The notes beneath the pieces were generated by a model. The model was not told the DNA's origin and did not search any database. It was given only the letters and a program-made list of their open reading frames with translations. The translations under genes were made by a program, and so were the position numbers. A stretch of 64,000 nt of DNA from Acidobacteriaceae bacterium (GTDB taxonomy: Bacteria; Acidobacteriota; Terriglobia; Terriglobales; Acidobacteriaceae). The stretch covers positions 1 to 64,000 of the forward strand of contig JAOAPC010000022.1 of the NCBI GenBank assembly GCA_025462735.1, read 5' to 3'. This document shows, in pieces, positions 1-9,929 of the stretch (position 1 is its first letter; every line of letters starts with the position of its first letter).

Positions 1-2
1 TC

Positions 3-323
3 TTAAGCTGCCCGGCGAATCTCAATGGGAACTGCCGATGTCAGGCTGTGGATCGCGAGCGCAAACATTATGTAAGACCAGCCGCGCAGAATTAATGAGA
101 CGCCAACCGCCAAGCCCAAAAACCATAACGCGGAAACCGGCCACTGTGCCCAAAGCAGGATGCCCAAGCCCAGGGTAATCGCCCCATCAAATACCGCCCA
201 ACCCCAACCTGGAAATTTCAGTCTTATCGCTGTGATCAGTCGAAAAAGACCGATGACCGCTTCGCAGCCCAAGCCGGCTATTACTTGGATCAGCTGCGCG
301 ATTCTGATTCGGATAGTAGCCAA
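3..323 (-). CDS. HdeD-like (DUF308) membrane protein, apparently lacking N-terminal part
   Basis: Hydrophobic repeats of HdeD type (LITAIRLKFPGWGWAVFDGAITLGLGILLWAQWPVSALWFLGLAVGVSLILRG); shorter than typical family members. Confidence 0.5.
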   Translation of the reverse strand: MATIRIRIAQLIQVIAGLGCEAVIGLFRLITAIRLKFPGWGWAVFDGAITLGLGILLWAQWPVSALWFLGLAVGVSLILRGWSYIMFALAIHSLTSAVPIEIRRAA

Positions 324-461
324 GACAGCAGTCGGGCCACAATTATTCAGGAGAATGAACGAGAGTTCCCCCCGGAGTGTGTAGGCCGAAGCCCGATCTA
401 AGTCTTAGCCCGGGCCCTGTCGGCCTGTTTCGCTGAGTTACGACTAAAGCCGCACTACAGA

Positions 462-854
462 GTGGGTCGGGGAGGGGATGCTGGTCTAGACGTGCCGTTC
501 CGATCAGCTCTCACTCTCATGACCAATTGTATTGAGAGTTTCTCCTCGCTACATTTGTTCGCAGCCGAGCACTCTTGGAGCATGCGCTGGATGTTTCTGA
601 AATACGAGGAGCCCCAACACGCAGAAACAACGGATACTGCGTCAAACTTCGGGACCGCCGGGTCTCATTCGAGCCGCGTCGACCCGTTGTATTTGTTCGC
701 TCGAAGTGTACAGTGGCGGCACGCATGCCACGACGACGCGCTCAGGGAGTTGTCTCGTGCTCAAACGTCGCCCGATCCAACTACCAGATGCATTGCGAAG
801 TCACTTTTGACAAGGCGGGGATTCGAAGACACTAACGGTCACTATCAGGAGTAG
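462..854 (+). CDS. hypothetical protein; C-terminal half looks coding (DPLYLFARSVQW..DDALRELSRAQTSPDPTTRCIAKSLL), start uncertain
   Basis: ORF ends 5 bp before the histidine kinase start; overlapping ORFs in other frames make it uncertain. Confidence 0.35.
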   Translation: MGRGGDAGLDVPFRSALTLMTNCIESFSSLHLFAAEHSWSMRWMFLKYEEPQHAETTDTASNFGTAGSHSSRVDPLYLFARSVQWRHACHDDALRELSRAQTSPDPTTRCIAKSLLTRRGFEDTNGHYQE

Positions 855-859
855 TCAAA

Positions 860-1657
860 ATGTGTTCTGCCGCCACTCACAACGTTAAGTCGATCCAAGC
901 TGCTGCTTCTCCGGAAGAACTCAAATCTCTAATACGACGACGTACCCAAACGGTGCGCAGTTTATGCGCGCGACTTCTTCGCGTTCAGGATGAAGAGCGC
1001 CGGCGCCTCGCGCGGGAATTGCATGACAGCACCGGTCAAACGCTGACCGCGCTCAAACTGCAATTAGCAAGTCTTCAAGAGGGGGTAAGAGTCGGGCGGA
1101 CAGATCCGGCGGATTTTGCGCAGGTCAACGCACTGGCTGATCAGGCACTTCGCGATATCCGAACCACTTCATATTTGTTATTCCCGCCCTTGCTGGATGA
1201 GAGGGGGTTTTGTTCCGCCGCGGAGTGGTATGTCGACGGCTTTTCCAAGAGAAGCAACATCCAAGTTAGGCTACATCTCGCCTCGATCGGTCGCTTACCT
1301 CGTCTGATCGAGACAGCTTTCTTCCGCGTTCTGCAAGAGAGCCTGGCAAATATTTACAGGCACTCCGCTAGTCGGGTTGCAGATGTTCGACTCACTGAAA
1401 CTGCGGGCATCGTCGTCCTCGATATTCAGGACTACGGCTGCGGCATACCTGCTGCTCTGCTCGACCAGTTCACACGGGCAGGGTCTGGGGCCGGCGTTGG
1501 ATTAGCAGGAATGCGAGAGCGAATGGAGGATTTCGGGGGGCGACTCGACATTATCTCGGGGCCTTCGGGCACACGCATCCGAGCCAGCGTTCGGATACAG
1601 AACGTCTCGTCAGGTTCTAACCAGAGTTCAGGGTTCAAACACGCAGTTGCGGCTTAG
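860..1657 (+). CDS. NarL/NreB-type sensor histidine kinase (HisKA_3 + HATPase_c)
   Basis: EERRRLARELHDSTGQTLTALKLQL H-box; DYGCGIP and GVGLAGMRERMEDFGGRLDI ATPase motifs. Confidence 0.9.
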   Translation: MCSAATHNVKSIQAAASPEELKSLIRRRTQTVRSLCARLLRVQDEERRRLARELHDSTGQTLTALKLQLASLQEGVRVGRTDPADFAQVNALADQALRDIRTTSYLLFPPLLDERGFCSAAEWYVDGFSKRSNIQVRLHLASIGRLPRLIETAFFRVLQESLANIYRHSASRVADVRLTETAGIVVLDIQDYGCGIPAALLDQFTRAGSGAGVGLAGMRERMEDFGGRLDIISGPSGTRIRASVRIQNVSSGSNQSSGFKHAVAA

Positions 1658-1815
1658 CTCGTGCAAATGGACGCGCCGGCCTAGTTGTTTACCTTTACGG
1701 CGAAGGATGTAGTGCTGGTTCGTTCCAATGAAGAATTGTTCGGGTCGGAAGAGATCAATAGTCTGAACCCGGCAAATCAACGAAGCACTCGTTAAGTGCG
1801 ATAAGCAGTGGGTAT

Positions 1816-2163
1816 ATGAAGATTGTTTTATCTGTTTTGCTGGCGATGGCGCTCTCAACGGCTGCACTGGCCCAATCCCCAGACCAGAGCGGCAGCCAGG
1901 GCCAGAGCGGAAGCCAGCCTCAAGGGAGTCAAAGCCAGGGTGGCCAGATGCAGAGTGGGAGTAGCAATAGCTCTGCCCAGAACATGTCTGGAACTGTGAG
2001 CCACAGCGGAACCAATTTCACCAACGACAAGAACAGCCACAAGTACAAAGTTGACAACCCCGAGACACTCAAGGGACGGGAGGACCAGCATGTTGCTCTC
2101 GTCGTCCAAGTCGATCCGGATAACAACGTAATTCACGTAGTCCAGATTGAACCGCCGAAATAA
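1816..2163 (+). CDS. small secreted Q/S/G-rich protein with conserved C-terminal domain (DUF5818-like)
   Basis: Signal peptide MKIVLSVLLAMALSTAALAQ, SQGQSGSQ low-complexity linker, then SGTNFTNDKNSHKYKVDNPETLKGREDQHVALVVQVDPDNNVIHV. Confidence 0.75.
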   Translation: MKIVLSVLLAMALSTAALAQSPDQSGSQGQSGSQPQGSQSQGGQMQSGSSNSSAQNMSGTVSHSGTNFTNDKNSHKYKVDNPETLKGREDQHVALVVQVDPDNNVIHVVQIEPPK

Positions 2164-2241
2164 CGGTAGCTAGCGAGGATTGCATCCAGGCCCAAAAGTT
2201 TCGATGACTGCTGATCTTGGCAAGCTACTCCTCTCCTGTGG

Positions 2242-2274
2242 AGCGCTCCTACTTGTCCTAGGGGCGCTTTTTTT
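2242..2274 (+). terminator. Rho-independent terminator
   Basis: agcgctccta-cttgtcc-taggggcgct stem followed by T-run. Confidence 0.6.
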
Positions 2275-2315
2275 GCGATTCACGGGATGCAACGCCATCG
2301 AAATAAACGAATGCG

Positions 2316-3818
2316 CTAGCTTGCGGCTTTTTCATCTAGCACATTGGCCGCGGGCAATGTGAACTCAAAGATCGTTCCGTGGGAAGGACTGCGTCTGGTT
2401 GACAAATGGCCGCCGTGGTTTTCCACAATCGAGCGGCTAATCGAAAGTCCCATGCCCAGGCCTTTGGACTTTGTCGTATAGAAAGGTTCGAAGACGTGTT
2501 TAGCCTGGATGGCATCCAGGCCTGGGCCGGAGTCTTCGACCTGGACCACCACGCGGTCACCAATGTTCTCCGTTTTGATGAGCAAATCTCGGGGCGCATT
2601 CGTACCGCTCATCGCTTCGATCGCATTCACCACCAAATTTAAAAGTACCTGCTGCAATTGAACCCGATCGCCTCGCACGTAAGTTGTCCCTGGGGCGAAT
2701 TCGGTCTTGACAGTTACACCCGCTTTGGTGAGCTCGCTGGCGACCAGGGACAATACCTGACCGACAACTTCGTTTGCGTCTACCAAGGCCCTCTCGGGAG
2801 TGACCTTTTTCAGCATAGCGCGAATGCGGGCGATTATCTCGCTGGCACGGTTGGCTTCCCGTAGGACGTTTGACAGCGCCTGCCGCGCTTCCACTAGTTT
2901 CGGCGGTTCCATACTGAGCCACTGCAAAGAGGCGCTCGCGTTCAGTGTGATCGCCGAAAGAGGCTGATTCACTTCGTGCGCGATGGAGGCGGCCAATTCT
3001 CCCAGCATCCCGACCCGTCCCAAATGGGCAACTTCCACTTGGGCTTGGGAGAGAGCTAGTTCGAGCTTCCGCTCCTCGAATCGCCGGTCTACTTCACATG
3101 ACAGCACAGCCAGGCCAAGAACGAGAAGGGTTACGGTGCTAATTCCGAGCGCGCCGAAGGATGAAACACTTATCGTATGAGAAAGAACAGGACTTGAAGG
3201 GAAAGGTAGAAAAGTCACCGCCTTCATGCCCGTGTAGTGCATTCCGGTAATGGCAGCTCCCATTACTGCCGCGCCGCCCAGCTTTCGCCAAACCATGCCT
3301 TTGGGTTCATCGCGGAACAAGAAGCCCAGCCACAAGGCAGCAAAAGAAAATCCAATCGTAAGCAACACCGAAGGGATCATCCTATGCATGTTGAAATGGG
3401 AAACGCCTGAGAAGCGCAGTGCCCTCATTCCGGTGTGATGAAGGCCGGCCATGCCAATCCCCAGGACGATGCTGCCGAGTAGAGCGTAGATCCGGCCCAT
3501 GCGCCGACGGCTTACCAGCATTAGGGCATACGCCGAACATAACATTCCGACCAGGAGCGAAAGCAGGACCGTCGGCCAGTGGTAACTGACCGCCATGGGC
3601 AATCGGAAAGCGAACATCCCGGTGTAGTGCATGGCCCAAATGCCAATTCCCAATGAGATAGTTCCGCCGAGTAACCAGATCAGTTGAAGCCGCCCGCGGG
3701 CAACTGTTACGCGTCCGGCAAGATCGAGGGCAGCATAGGACGCCGACACCGCGATCACCACTGAGAGCGCAACTTGAAGTGCGTCATAGGAACTCGTCAT
3801 TGGCAGATTTGCTTGCAT
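2316..3818 (-). CDS. MHYT-domain membrane sensor histidine kinase
   Basis: Repeated MHYTGM/LHHTGMRAL motifs in TM region; HEVNQPLSAI H-box; GLGMGLSISRSIVENHGG. Confidence 0.92.
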   Translation of the reverse strand: MQANLPMTSSYDALQVALSVVIAVSASYAALDLAGRVTVARGRLQLIWLLGGTISLGIGIWAMHYTGMFAFRLPMAVSYHWPTVLLSLLVGMLCSAYALMLVSRRRMGRIYALLGSIVLGIGMAGLHHTGMRALRFSGVSHFNMHRMIPSVLLTIGFSFAALWLGFLFRDEPKGMVWRKLGGAAVMGAAITGMHYTGMKAVTFLPFPSSPVLSHTISVSSFGALGISTVTLLVLGLAVLSCEVDRRFEERKLELALSQAQVEVAHLGRVGMLGELAASIAHEVNQPLSAITLNASASLQWLSMEPPKLVEARQALSNVLREANRASEIIARIRAMLKKVTPERALVDANEVVGQVLSLVASELTKAGVTVKTEFAPGTTYVRGDRVQLQQVLLNLVVNAIEAMSGTNAPRDLLIKTENIGDRVVVQVEDSGPGLDAIQAKHVFEPFYTTKSKGLGMGLSISRSIVENHGGHLSTRRSPSHGTIFEFTLPAANVLDEKAAS

Positions 3819-4702
3819 CAGCCTTCATTTCCCCAAGGTTCCCGCGCAGCCACGCAGTCGGGTTTTGGACATTCGTAAATAGTATTCGCAGAATGTGCGC
3901 AGGCTTCTTCTACTGAAGTCGTAAGCATCCCCTCGTCTTGAGCGGCATGCACGCCTATGACATGAACCGGAAACATGTTTAGGAGCAAGTACGGAATTTC
4001 GGTTTCACCGAACGAGGAATTGTTACCCGCAGCTGCGGTCCGTAGCATCGCAGTGGAGCCGACACGAGGCGAAAGGATAGGAGTTTAGACCCCGCGTTCG
4101 CGACGATTTCCTTGGAGGAGTCCGCAGCGGCGTCAATGGTGCGCCTACGTTTTTCATAAATTCCGTGAGGCACGACGGCTCGTATAACTTCGAAGACCTC
4201 GTTTCGGCTATTGACGCGCGCCTTGACCAGTCAAGGCAGGCAGCATGACCAATCCCAATCTTCTGAGCACACCTATGGCAGAAAAAATGGAATCAGGAAG
4301 CGTTTGCATGGCTTGTGGAAATAACAAATACGGCCAGTGCGAAGCAATGCGGACATTGTGGCCGGGATCGTGACCTGAGTGAAGAACCTACCGATCAAGC
4401 ACTTGTCGATGATGATCCGGGCCTGCTGCACGCGGATCCAAGCAATCGCATTGATTTGGACCGGTTCGCCCGTTTGGATGAGGCGGAACTGGCCTGCGCC
4501 AGGTCTTCCTGCGAACATTATTCTCTGGGTGAATTCTGACGATGCAAAACTGGCCTGGGCGTTGCTGGCGGACGCCGAGCGAGAAGCAGCATCTCGTGGA
4601 AACCACAGCAGTGGGGCCCGAAGAAGAACTGCTGCGCGTAAGCGACCGCGGCCTTTTTATCAGTGGTCAGTGTGAATGTCGGAAGTGGCGTTCGGTCAGA
4701 CC

Positions 4703-5371
4703 TTAAACCAAAGACATCGAAGACAGCCATTCGGCGTAGGCTGCACTACTCTCGTCGTGCATGCCGAAAAACTTTATTCCAAATACCGGTCCGCGTGACC
4801 AGCAGATAAGTGCTACCGCAGTCACAATCGTTCCTTTTGTATTTGGAAGGGTGAAGCGAATCGTAACCGAGCCGTGTAGATGTGCCCGATCCAACAACCG
4901 CAGTGCCAAGCCACCATCACTTACGTTTAGGATTTGCGCGGAAATAACTGTGCCGTCACGGCGAATCACCTCGGCATCAATCGCAAGCTCATAGCGAAAA
5001 TACCGGCGGTGTTCCGTCTCCATTTTGCGGAGTGAGGACTGAAAATAGGTGCCTAGGCGGCCGGCATCGAGCGGTTTTTCTAACACGAAATTCGATCCCA
5101 GTTCCATGGCTGTCGCAACGGCTGTCTTGTTCACAATTGTGAAGATCACAGACTTGCGATTCGATCGGCTGCCGCGTGCGGCGACGATCAGTTCCGACCC
5201 GCGCTCAATTCCGTCGCAATCGATGATGAACCCGTCAAAGTGACTTCTGCCGATAAGCTCGAGTGCGTTGATGCTGTCTTCGCAGACACGGAGCTCAACC
5301 CCGTCAAACACCTCTGCGACCGGCTTTTGCACCTCCGAATCGCGGCTCACCAGTAGGCTATTTAGGCGCAC
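4703..5371 (-). CDS. degenerate receiver-like + PilZ domain protein
   Basis: N-terminal CheY-like fold pattern (FDGFIIDCDG..VLEKPLDAGRL) then RRYFRYELAIDAEV..ILNVSDGGLAL PilZ pattern. Confidence 0.8.
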   Translation of the reverse strand: MRLNSLLVSRDSEVQKPVAEVFDGVELRVCEDSINALELIGRSHFDGFIIDCDGIERGSELIVAARGSRSNRKSVIFTIVNKTAVATAMELGSNFVLEKPLDAGRLGTYFQSSLRKMETEHRRYFRYELAIDAEVIRRDGTVISAQILNVSDGGLALRLLDRAHLHGSVTIRFTLPNTKGTIVTAVALICWSRGPVFGIKFFGMHDESSAAYAEWLSSMSLV

Positions 5372-5529
5372 ATTGAAATGCTAGACCCCTACGTTCTTCA
5401 GCGGTAGTAACTACGGTAACGGACTCGTGTTCTGTTCGGAATCGTACAAATCGAGTAAGGTTCACAGCGAAAACGTGCAATGGCGAAGCGGCGAATCGGC
5501 TTCCTTACGCACAACCATGACCAGATTCA

Positions 5530-5776
5530 TTTATTACTGACTGATGTTAGTTATGCCCGGAATCAGTGGCCGCCAGTTAGCTGAGAGCGCTTCCATATTG
5601 TGTAATATGAAAGTCCTCTACATATCTGGCTACACCGCTGATCTGATCGCGCAGCACGGAATCCTCGAACCGCAATTGTGCTACTCGAAACGCCATTTAC
5701 CAAAGAAGCGTTGCTGAGCAAGATTCGGAAGGTTCTGGACACGGAGCGTCCAGTTCGCGCTGCTGCAGCGCCATAA
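5530..5776 (+). pseudogene. decayed response-regulator receiver domain (C-terminal part)
   Basis: Frame-shifted pieces: LLLTDV / MPGISGRQLAE...MKVLYISGYTADLIAQHGILEP / VLLETPFTKEALLSKIRKVLD. Confidence 0.75.
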
Positions 5777-6410
5777 CTCTAAATTCGCGGTAATAGACGA
5801 TCAACACTGGAAAACACATTCGCACTAAAAACCCGATACCCCAGCGTTAACTTCCAGCGCCCGGGCATCGCACTACGCTTGCCTGTAGCAACTGAATCCT
5901 AAAATATGCCACCTGCTCGTTCAATTCCCAAGAAGTCCGAACCGTTGCTACAACTTCGGGATTATGATTCTCGCCTTTCAGTTGTAACCGTGTTCCGTTA
6001 AGCCGCACTGAGAGGCGAAACTATATTCCGTGTCCTGAAGGTACACACTGAGTCGTGAAGAATGTCGCCGAAGTGAAATGGGATGCTCGACTTCAACCGA
6101 ACGAGATCGGCGTATCCGTAAAAGACGGATCGTGACGCTTACAGGTTGGGTTGACTCCTATCTTAAAAACTGAACCGTCGAAGATGTTGCTCATCGAGTG
6201 GATGAAGTAAAGGGCGAGCAACCTTGTCGTCTTTGACCTCGATGGAAGGGCTGCCAAAAGAATCTGTTGCAAAATAGTTAATATCCCGCCAGATGAGGTC
6301 CCAAGGTCGCCGATCGAGTGAAGGCGCGTGTGTTGCAGGCGGTTGAGGCAGAACGCGGCACCAGCGAAAGAAAAGCATCCTGAATAACCAGGTTTTCCAT
6401 GCAGTTTGTG

Positions 6411-7571
6411 TTACGCGGTCCGTAGCAGATCGTTGCTCTCGTCCAGCGGAGAGATAAAGAGATGCGACTTGTCAGAATCATTGATGCGGCTTCCACCAGC
6501 CTCCATCATCTCCCAGAAATCGATGCCATAAATAATGCAGAGACTCATGATTTTCGCAATGTGCCTTGGTAGCTTGTTCATTGCTTCGTAGTCCGACAAC
6601 AGACCCAGCGGTATAGAGTAGTCGCGATTTCGGAGCAGCTGTGCAACTCGAATTGTCATCTGGTGAGCTGCGCGAAGAGTCAAGCCAGTACGCGCCCGGG
6701 ACAGACGCAGCAGCCTTGAAAAATTCGTCCCGTTCCCAGCATGCGGTGGCATTGTGAGGAGCTCGGATTTTTTCGGAATGTACATGGGATCAAATGGGTT
6801 CGATTGGCGAGGGCGAAGTTCAAGATCAACCAAGCCCAGGATTCGTGCTTCCCGCGAGAGCCGTAGCGGCCAGGCTGACAACGGAGGACGGTTCGGCAGC
6901 AAGACGATATGCTCATTGTCGACTCGCTTGACATGACAGCAGGCAAGGCCGCCGGGATGTTCTACCAGCCACAGCAAGTCGTCGGCGTACGACCCATCGA
7001 GAACATGCGGCGAATAACATCGGTCTGCACGCACGACGCTGCCGGGCAAGATTTTAGGGTACAGGACGGCATCACGGCTGCCTATTTTGGCAAAAAAATA
7101 ACGTCGGTTCGATTGCTCCGGTCTTGAGCGCCAAGGAATAAGCGAGGAATCGCACTCGAGAACAGCGTCGATCGGCGTGACGATGGCAGTGCGTTCGGTG
7201 TGTACCGCCAGCTGTAGGGACAGAATCAGCTTTAGGTCAAATCCACACACATTCATCCAGTCGGCAAACCGGTAGCCCGTAACCTGGCTAAGCGCCACGA
7301 TCTGACAGATGTGTGGCGTAATCCCATTCTTTTGTTTATAAAGGAAGGTGGGCGGAACGAAGTATGGGGTCTTCTTCCCATAGCGCTTGCAGGTCAGAGC
7401 CGAGACCTGACGCATGGTCAATCCGGCTTGCCTCAATATCTGCTTGAGTTGCGCTGCGCGGGCGTATTTGTCGTATTTCGGTGCGGCGTTCGGTGAACAG
7501 CCTGCCAAGTAAAACGCAGATTTCTCAAGGGACCCACGCGCCAGAGTACTCGCCGCTGCGCAGGTGCTCAT
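6411..7571 (-). CDS. HTH regulator with central LexA/S24-like domain and second C-terminal HTH-like region
   Basis: LKQILRQAGLTMRQVSALT.. HTH; FFAKIGSRDAVLYPKILPGSVVRAD...CCHVKRVDNEHIVLLPNRPP S24-like; FSRLLRLSRARTGLTLRAAHQMT second HTH. Confidence 0.7.
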   Translation of the reverse strand: MSTCAAASTLARGSLEKSAFYLAGCSPNAAPKYDKYARAAQLKQILRQAGLTMRQVSALTCKRYGKKTPYFVPPTFLYKQKNGITPHICQIVALSQVTGYRFADWMNVCGFDLKLILSLQLAVHTERTAIVTPIDAVLECDSSLIPWRSRPEQSNRRYFFAKIGSRDAVLYPKILPGSVVRADRCYSPHVLDGSYADDLLWLVEHPGGLACCHVKRVDNEHIVLLPNRPPLSAWPLRLSREARILGLVDLELRPRQSNPFDPMYIPKKSELLTMPPHAGNGTNFSRLLRLSRARTGLTLRAAHQMTIRVAQLLRNRDYSIPLGLLSDYEAMNKLPRHIAKIMSLCIIYGIDFWEMMEAGGSRINDSDKSHLFISPLDESNDLLRTA

Positions 7572-7633
7572 CCATCAACGCGGGCCAACGACGGCGAAGC
7601 CGTTTCGGGGTGGGGACATTGGGCGGTGATGCT

Positions 7634-7846
7634 TCATGAACCTTTTTCTCCCTGGAGTTCATCGACGCAGTCGAGCATGTGCTGCACTTCGGGATCGCCG
7701 GCGTCGGCGTGTTGCAAAAGCAAATCTTTCGCTGCCGCAGGGCTCAGAGGCTTGAGACCTGGTGCAAGGTAAGGGGCGCCGACTTTCATCTCTTGGTCGG
7801 TCATCGGGTCGGCGGTCATCGATTTGTGCACATCGCTAGATTCCAT
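7634..7846 (-). CDS. small hypothetical protein (70 aa)
   Basis: Short ORF MESSDVHKSMTADPMTDQEMKVGAPYLAPGLKPLSPAAAKDLLLQHADAGDPEVQHMLDCVDELQGEKGS; plausible composition. Confidence 0.4.
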   Translation of the reverse strand: MESSDVHKSMTADPMTDQEMKVGAPYLAPGLKPLSPAAAKDLLLQHADAGDPEVQHMLDCVDELQGEKGS

Positions 7847-8330
7847 CCTGAATCATCTCCTCGATTTTCTCTAGTCATCAGAAAGTGACACTTGAGCGAA
7901 AAATTCCGCCCGGCGTATTGTGCTGGCACAGTCGATGAAACCCACCGGCTTACCTTGAATTCACTGGCAGCATACCGCTGGGGCGGCGAGGTTGCAGTGT
8001 TGGCGGATGCTCGTCGCTTTGCCGACGAACGTTAGGTTCTCAGCCATTCCGCTGCGATCCCGATAATCACTGGGGTTTGCGCTGTGTTGAGATTAGCTAC
8101 AAGCCGGCCAAGAAAGGTGTCCATGCTCATTCGTCGTAGGTATACCGACGACGAATCGACCGCGTTGAAGTGTTTCCAAGACGTTAGGCCCGCGTCACAC
8201 CTTCAGAACCATGGACGGCAGTCTCCTGCCCAATCGCGCGATTTTCGAACATGAGCCCGGCTCTCCCAAAAATACCCGTAGTGTCTCTGCAGTAGCAGAC
8301 AACTAACTAGCTCTTGAGGGGGACACTTTT

Positions 8331-8444
8331 ATGAAAAAGATTGTGCGCTTGGTTGTCGTAGCCGTTCTATTGACTTGTGCGATGTCCACTGCTTCCTTAG
8401 CGGACGGTGGGGCGCCCATGCCCGGCTGCTCAGCTTGTAAATAG
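8331..8444 (+). CDS. 37-aa secreted micropeptide (MKKIVRLVVVAVLLTCAMSTASLADGGAPMPGCSACK)
   Basis: ATG at 8331 preceded by gaggggga RBS; textbook signal peptide; stop at 8442-8444; not in the supplied ORF track. Confidence 0.7.
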   Translation: MKKIVRLVVVAVLLTCAMSTASLADGGAPMPGCSACK

Positions 8445-8498
8445 ATTTAGCTGATTCTTGTGGGCCGGCTGGTTTGCGAGTACTCTGACAGTCGGCCC

Positions 8499-9257
8499 AT
8501 GAACTTCTCCTATCTTGTAACCATGACCCTGTGGGTCCTGCCGCTCGCACTTCAGGCCCTTATTGCGCTCGTTATGCTTAGGCGCAAACTGGTAACAAGT
8601 TTTCCCATTTTCTTCAGCTACACTGTCCTGGTGCTCTCCGGGGAGACCGCTCTCCTATTTGTAAAGAATCCAAGCAATAGTTACGCTCTCGTTTACTGGA
8701 GCCAGGAAGCGTTTGCGGTTTTGCTGGGCTTGGCAGTGATTTTCGAAATTTTGGGGCACATTCTTCCCCCCTCCCCCTTTATGGGATTTGTGTCGAAGTC
8801 CATTTGGATTTTCGGCGCTATTGCTGCCGTTGCAGCTCTTCTGATGTTGGTCTTGACCAACGGCAGTCAGGGAGCAGATCGGATTGTCGAATTTATCATC
8901 CTTGCGGAACGCTCCGCCCGATTTCTTCAGGCTTGCCTATTTATTGTGGTGATTGCGCTCATGTCGCGCCTGGGATTGACGTGGCACCATTACTCGGTCG
9001 GAATCGCCGCCGGCTTTGGTATCTACTCAGCACTGGCGCTTACCGCGTTCGAACTTCATGCTCACCTGCATTTCATGAGTTACAAGACGTTGGCGCTGCT
9101 TAATCCCGCAGCATATAATGTCGCGGCCCTCATTTGGGCCTTCTACATAGTGCGACCATGGCCAGCAACGGTAGTGGAGCATTTGCCCCACGGCACCAAT
9201 TTGGCGGAGTGGAATGAAGCGGTAGGCGGTTACATCAACCAATGGTATCGACGCTAG
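8499..9257 (+). CDS. polytopic (about 7 TM) membrane protein of unknown function
   Basis: Hydrophobic segments throughout; likely start Met14 of the ORF (MNFSYLVTMTLWVLPLALQ). Confidence 0.8.
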   Translation: MNFSYLVTMTLWVLPLALQALIALVMLRRKLVTSFPIFFSYTVLVLSGETALLFVKNPSNSYALVYWSQEAFAVLLGLAVIFEILGHILPPSPFMGFVSKSIWIFGAIAAVAALLMLVLTNGSQGADRIVEFIILAERSARFLQACLFIVVIALMSRLGLTWHHYSVGIAAGFGIYSALALTAFELHAHLHFMSYKTLALLNPAAYNVAALIWAFYIVRPWPATVVEHLPHGTNLAEWNEAVGGYINQWYRR

Positions 9258-9748
9258 TAATCTTCGCAGTGGCTACATTGGCTCTGGTTTTTGTTTACGG
9301 GCTTCTACGCAGCGGGTATCCCGAAATACGTAACGGACGTGACTGGGACGAGAAAAAGCACGAGATTGACGTCCAGATCTTCCGGATCCTTCTAGACCGA
9401 AACGAAGAACTTCAACTTCAGAGCTTTCTTTCTCAAGATCAATTTGCGGCTTTCCAGAGGAGGCGAATACATTTGGGATTGCGTATGCTGCGATTGGTTG
9501 ACGAGAATGCCGGCATGTTGATGGAATTGGGACGGCTCGTAAAAATGAAAGGCGATCCGGCACTCGCGCTGAAGGTTGATGAACTGATCGCAACCGCGCT
9601 GCAGTTGCGATTGAATCTATTCCTTGCGAGGCTTTGCCTGTATGTAAAATGGCTCTTTCCATCTGCGACTGTATCCTTACCGGCTTTCGAAATGCGCTAT
9701 CAACAGCTGTTGGATTCTATGCAGGGGGCCAGCAGCGTGGCCGCGTAG
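9242..9748 (+). CDS. single-TM protein with helical cytoplasmic domain, unknown function
   Basis: Overlaps the preceding CDS by 16 nt; N-terminal TM MVSTLVIFAVATLALVFVYGLL. Confidence 0.75.
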   Translation: MVSTLVIFAVATLALVFVYGLLRSGYPEIRNGRDWDEKKHEIDVQIFRILLDRNEELQLQSFLSQDQFAAFQRRRIHLGLRMLRLVDENAGMLMELGRLVKMKGDPALALKVDELIATALQLRLNLFLARLCLYVKWLFPSATVSLPAFEMRYQQLLDSMQGASSVAA

Positions 9749-9929
9749 CTCTGAATCGGTCATTCTGCGATCTCGGTTATCTACGAGATCGGTTTCTCGA
9801 ACGTGATTGCTTTGGAGCAACTTCGATCGTCACTGTTGCGATGATTTTGCCCTTTGACTCTGACAATTGCATCGGTCAATGGGGTTAATTAATCCATCGA
9901 TAGTATGCTGGTAGATCAGGCCTAAGAAA

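Noticed and set aside
4315-4675. plus ORFs upstream of the PilZ protein
   Set aside because: Overlapping ORFs on both strands, no motif or convincing RBS
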